From assembly GCA_002502245.1 (NCBI GenBank), contig DAPW01000015.1:124001-188000 (forward strand): a DNA stretch of 64,000 bases. The letters run 5' to 3'. Under the pieces are notes generated by a model. The model was not told the origin of the DNA. It saw nothing but the letters and a program-made list of their open reading frames with translations, and ran no database searches. Below are positions 62,656 to 64,000 of the stretch, piece by piece. This DNA comes from Methanoregula sp. UBA154. GTDB lineage: Archaea > Halobacteriota > Methanomicrobia > Methanomicrobiales > Methanospirillaceae. Made by a program: the position numbers and the translations under genes. How positions within the stretch are numbered: the stretch's first letter is position 1; each line of letters begins with the position of its first letter.

Positions 62656-63363
62656 TCACTTCGCCTCGAAGCACTCCCGGCATGTCAGCGTCTTCTTCAA
62701 CAGGCCCATGCTCCGGATACAGGTGCTGCAGCCATGCACCCCGCAGTGCTCGCATTCCCGCAGCTGGTCGACCGGCACGATCTTCCGGCACTTGGGACAT
62801 TCTGCATACTGGGTCGGCACCTCATCGCCCGGCACGGCAGCCCACTCCGCTTCTCCGGCCGATTCCGTTTCGTAATCGGGGGCGGTCTCCCCACCGTAGC
62901 CCCGGACATCCGGCACCCGGGACAGCATCACGAAGAGCTCGCAGAACATCCTCCAGAGCACGCTTCCGAAAACCAGGAACCCGATCCAGAACAGGGGCGA
63001 GCCGGCAGGATCCCCGGCAATGGCCGTGGTGTTGGTGACCGACAGGTTGGCACCGGCAGCTGCCGGTTCTGCAAACATACCGGCAATCCCCATGATCGAT
63101 ACGAGGATGATCACGACCGCCCCGAGGATGTAGATCACGCTGAGGTACTCCCCGGTGATGAGCAGGTCAAAGGAGAGAAAACCGGCTGGGCTGGTTATTT
63201 TCAGTTCGGGTCTTTTTACCGCACGCGGTGCCGGGTGGCCGACCGGTGCCGTTGCCACCACCACGTTCCGGGGCGTCTGGGGAAACGGGCAGCCGCACTT
63301 GTTACAGTACAGTGCCTGGTTATCGGACTCCTGATAACCGCAGCTGGGACAGTGTATTGCCAT
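62656..63363 (-). CDS. double zinc-ribbon membrane protein
   Basis: The ~235-aa protein starts with a zinc-ribbon pair (CPSCGYQ...YCNKCGCPF, about 5-25). Two TM helices follow at about 78-97 and 126-148, then a C-terminal Cys-rich domain with CPKCRKIV, CEHCGVHGCSTC and CREC, which could hold two or more zinc ions in a RING-like or rubredoxin-like array. No family is certain. ATG at 63363 (MAIHCPSCG) is favoured over 63405. It is a candidate membrane sensor or scaffold. Confidence 0.8.
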   Translation of the reverse strand: MAIHCPSCGYQESDNQALYCNKCGCPFPQTPRNVVVATAPVGHPAPRAVKRPELKITSPAGFLSFDLLITGEYLSVIYILGAVVIILVSIMGIAGMFAEPAAAGANLSVTNTTAIAGDPAGSPLFWIGFLVFGSVLWRMFCELFVMLSRVPDVRGYGGETAPDYETESAGEAEWAAVPGDEVPTQYAECPKCRKIVPVDQLRECEHCGVHGCSTCIRSMGLLKKTLTCRECFEAK

Positions 63364-63480
63364 AACTTTTCGCAAGAAGATATTGGCACTGTGATGAATC
63401 ATCAAGCTGTTGATCCGGCCTGCATACTTCGGAAGAATACCGGCTGCTGATGAAGGGAAAAAAAGGTTATGCAGACCCGG

Positions 63481-64000
63481 TCACAGCGCGAGCCGGACTT
63501 CCTTTGCCGCATCGCACATGTACTTCAGCTTCGCGTAGGCAGCCTCGCGGCTCCGCATCCGCAACCCGCAGTCCGGATCGATGAGCATGATCTTCGGGTC
63601 GAAGATCTCCACACCTTTCTCGATCCGCTTCCGGATCTCGGCCGTGCTCTCGATCCGGTCCGTTGTCGAGTCCACGCAGCCGTACCCGATCATCTTCCCG
63701 GCCAGGTCCCGGCGGGAGAGGAGGTCGAGGTTTGCCGGGTTGTTCGCGAACTCGAAGTCGAGCACGTTCACGTTGAACTTCAGGATCTCGTCGAGCACGT
63801 TGCCGAGGTTCCCGCAGACATGCATGCAGACCGGGATATGGAGACCGGCCGTAAACATTTCTACCGCCTGTTTTGCGATGGCAAGGTCGGCAATGCCGGT
63901 CGAGAGGATCGGCTCGTCGATCTGCAGGAGCGTGATCCCCGCGGCTTCGAGGGCCCGGGCCTCCGCGAGCAGGGCCGCGGCGAGGTCGGGCACCAGTTCC
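63481..64000 (-). CDS. core-MetE methionine synthase, C-terminal part (runs off the window)
   Basis: The frame stays open to the right edge, so the N-terminus is missing; the last ~173 residues are present. Blocks LLQIDEPILS, CMHVCGN (zinc His and Cys) and DPDCGLR (second zinc Cys) identify the C-terminal catalytic domain of cobalamin-independent methionine synthases. Archaeal short forms of this family take the methyl group from corrinoid proteins instead of folate. Which archaeal subgroup is present cannot be told from the fragment. Confidence 0.9.
   Translation of the reverse strand, partial: ELVPDLAAALLAEARALEAAGITLLQIDEPILSTGIADLAIAKQAVEMFTAGLHIPVCMHVCGNLGNVLDEILKFNVNVLDFEFANNPANLDLLSRRDLAGKMIGYGCVDSTTDRIESTAEIRKRIEKGVEIFDPKIMLIDPDCGLRMRSREAAYAKLKYMCDAAKEVRLAL

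Overview
The window comes from a methanogenic archaeon. It carries the ATP-dependent methyl-coenzyme M reductase (MCR) activation genes (atwA and methanogenesis markers 3, 6, 5, 15, 17 and 7), two CofH-type F420 biosynthesis genes, RadB, the small subunit of DNA polymerase D, a CDC48/VAT ATPase, an archaeal ribose-1,5-bisphosphate isomerase and an archaeal-type signal peptidase. GC-rich coding sequence, TATA-box promoters and many wHTH-PAS, COG1361 and RND-type proteins suggest Methanomicrobiales, perhaps close to Methanoregula; the order-level placement is inference. I found no rRNA, tRNA or CRISPR array.

Layout. 1-4.1 kb: the end of an unidentified gene, a dispersed repeat, an anchored secreted protein, a cysteine hydrolase, a TauE-type permease and a VapBC-like toxin-antitoxin pair. 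4.1-8.1 kb: a plastic region holding two copies of a 3'-associated repeat, an unknown gene with a long leader, an AT-rich HNH/zinc-ribbon gene interrupted by an in-frame TAA, a broken duplicate of the cdc48 3' end, and a small zinc-ribbon ORF. 8.1-19.7 kb: cdc48, larC, a GNAT acetyltransferase, radB, a large wHTH-multi-PAS protein, dapF, ribose-1,5-bisphosphate isomerase and a HAD phosphatase. 19.7-27.0 kb: the MCR activation operon, ending in a carboxymuconolactone decarboxylase-like gene. 27-32.4 kb: a zinc-ribbon membrane protein, an erythromycin esterase-like enzyme, a cluster of dispersed repeats, a secreted protein, a methyltransferase and a DUF1697 protein. 32.4-37.4 kb: a degenerate short-period repeat array, then thiC, a metallo-beta-lactamase-fold enzyme, a GIY-YIG protein, an iron-sulfur flavoprotein, a PPOX-like protein and cofH. 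37.4-48.5 kb: another dispersed repeat, a lipoprotein, DUF1805, an ABC exporter, a wHTH-PAS regulator and a three-gene COG1361-COG1361-RND operon. 48.5-56.6 kb: a P2-type ATPase, an MFS transporter, the signal peptidase-cofH2-CDF operon and a LysE exporter. 56.6-64 kb: a DUF333 lipoprotein, a Kup K+ transporter, PolD small subunit, an inverted dispersed repeat, a lipoprotein, the second copy of the unknown leader-gene-repeat locus, a zinc-ribbon membrane protein and a partial core-MetE gene.

The most unusual content is non-standard. (i) Twin loci at 4.1-5.6 kb and 61.6-62.6 kb share a TATA box, a ~150-nt leader, an unknown ~187-aa protein and a structured 3' repeat. (ii) A separate family of structured intergenic repeats has five recognisable copies. 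(iii) A ~390-bp degenerate array of ~25-32-bp units lies between DUF1697 and thiC. (iv) A pseudogene of the cdc48 tail sits beside the intact gene and an interrupted HNH gene.
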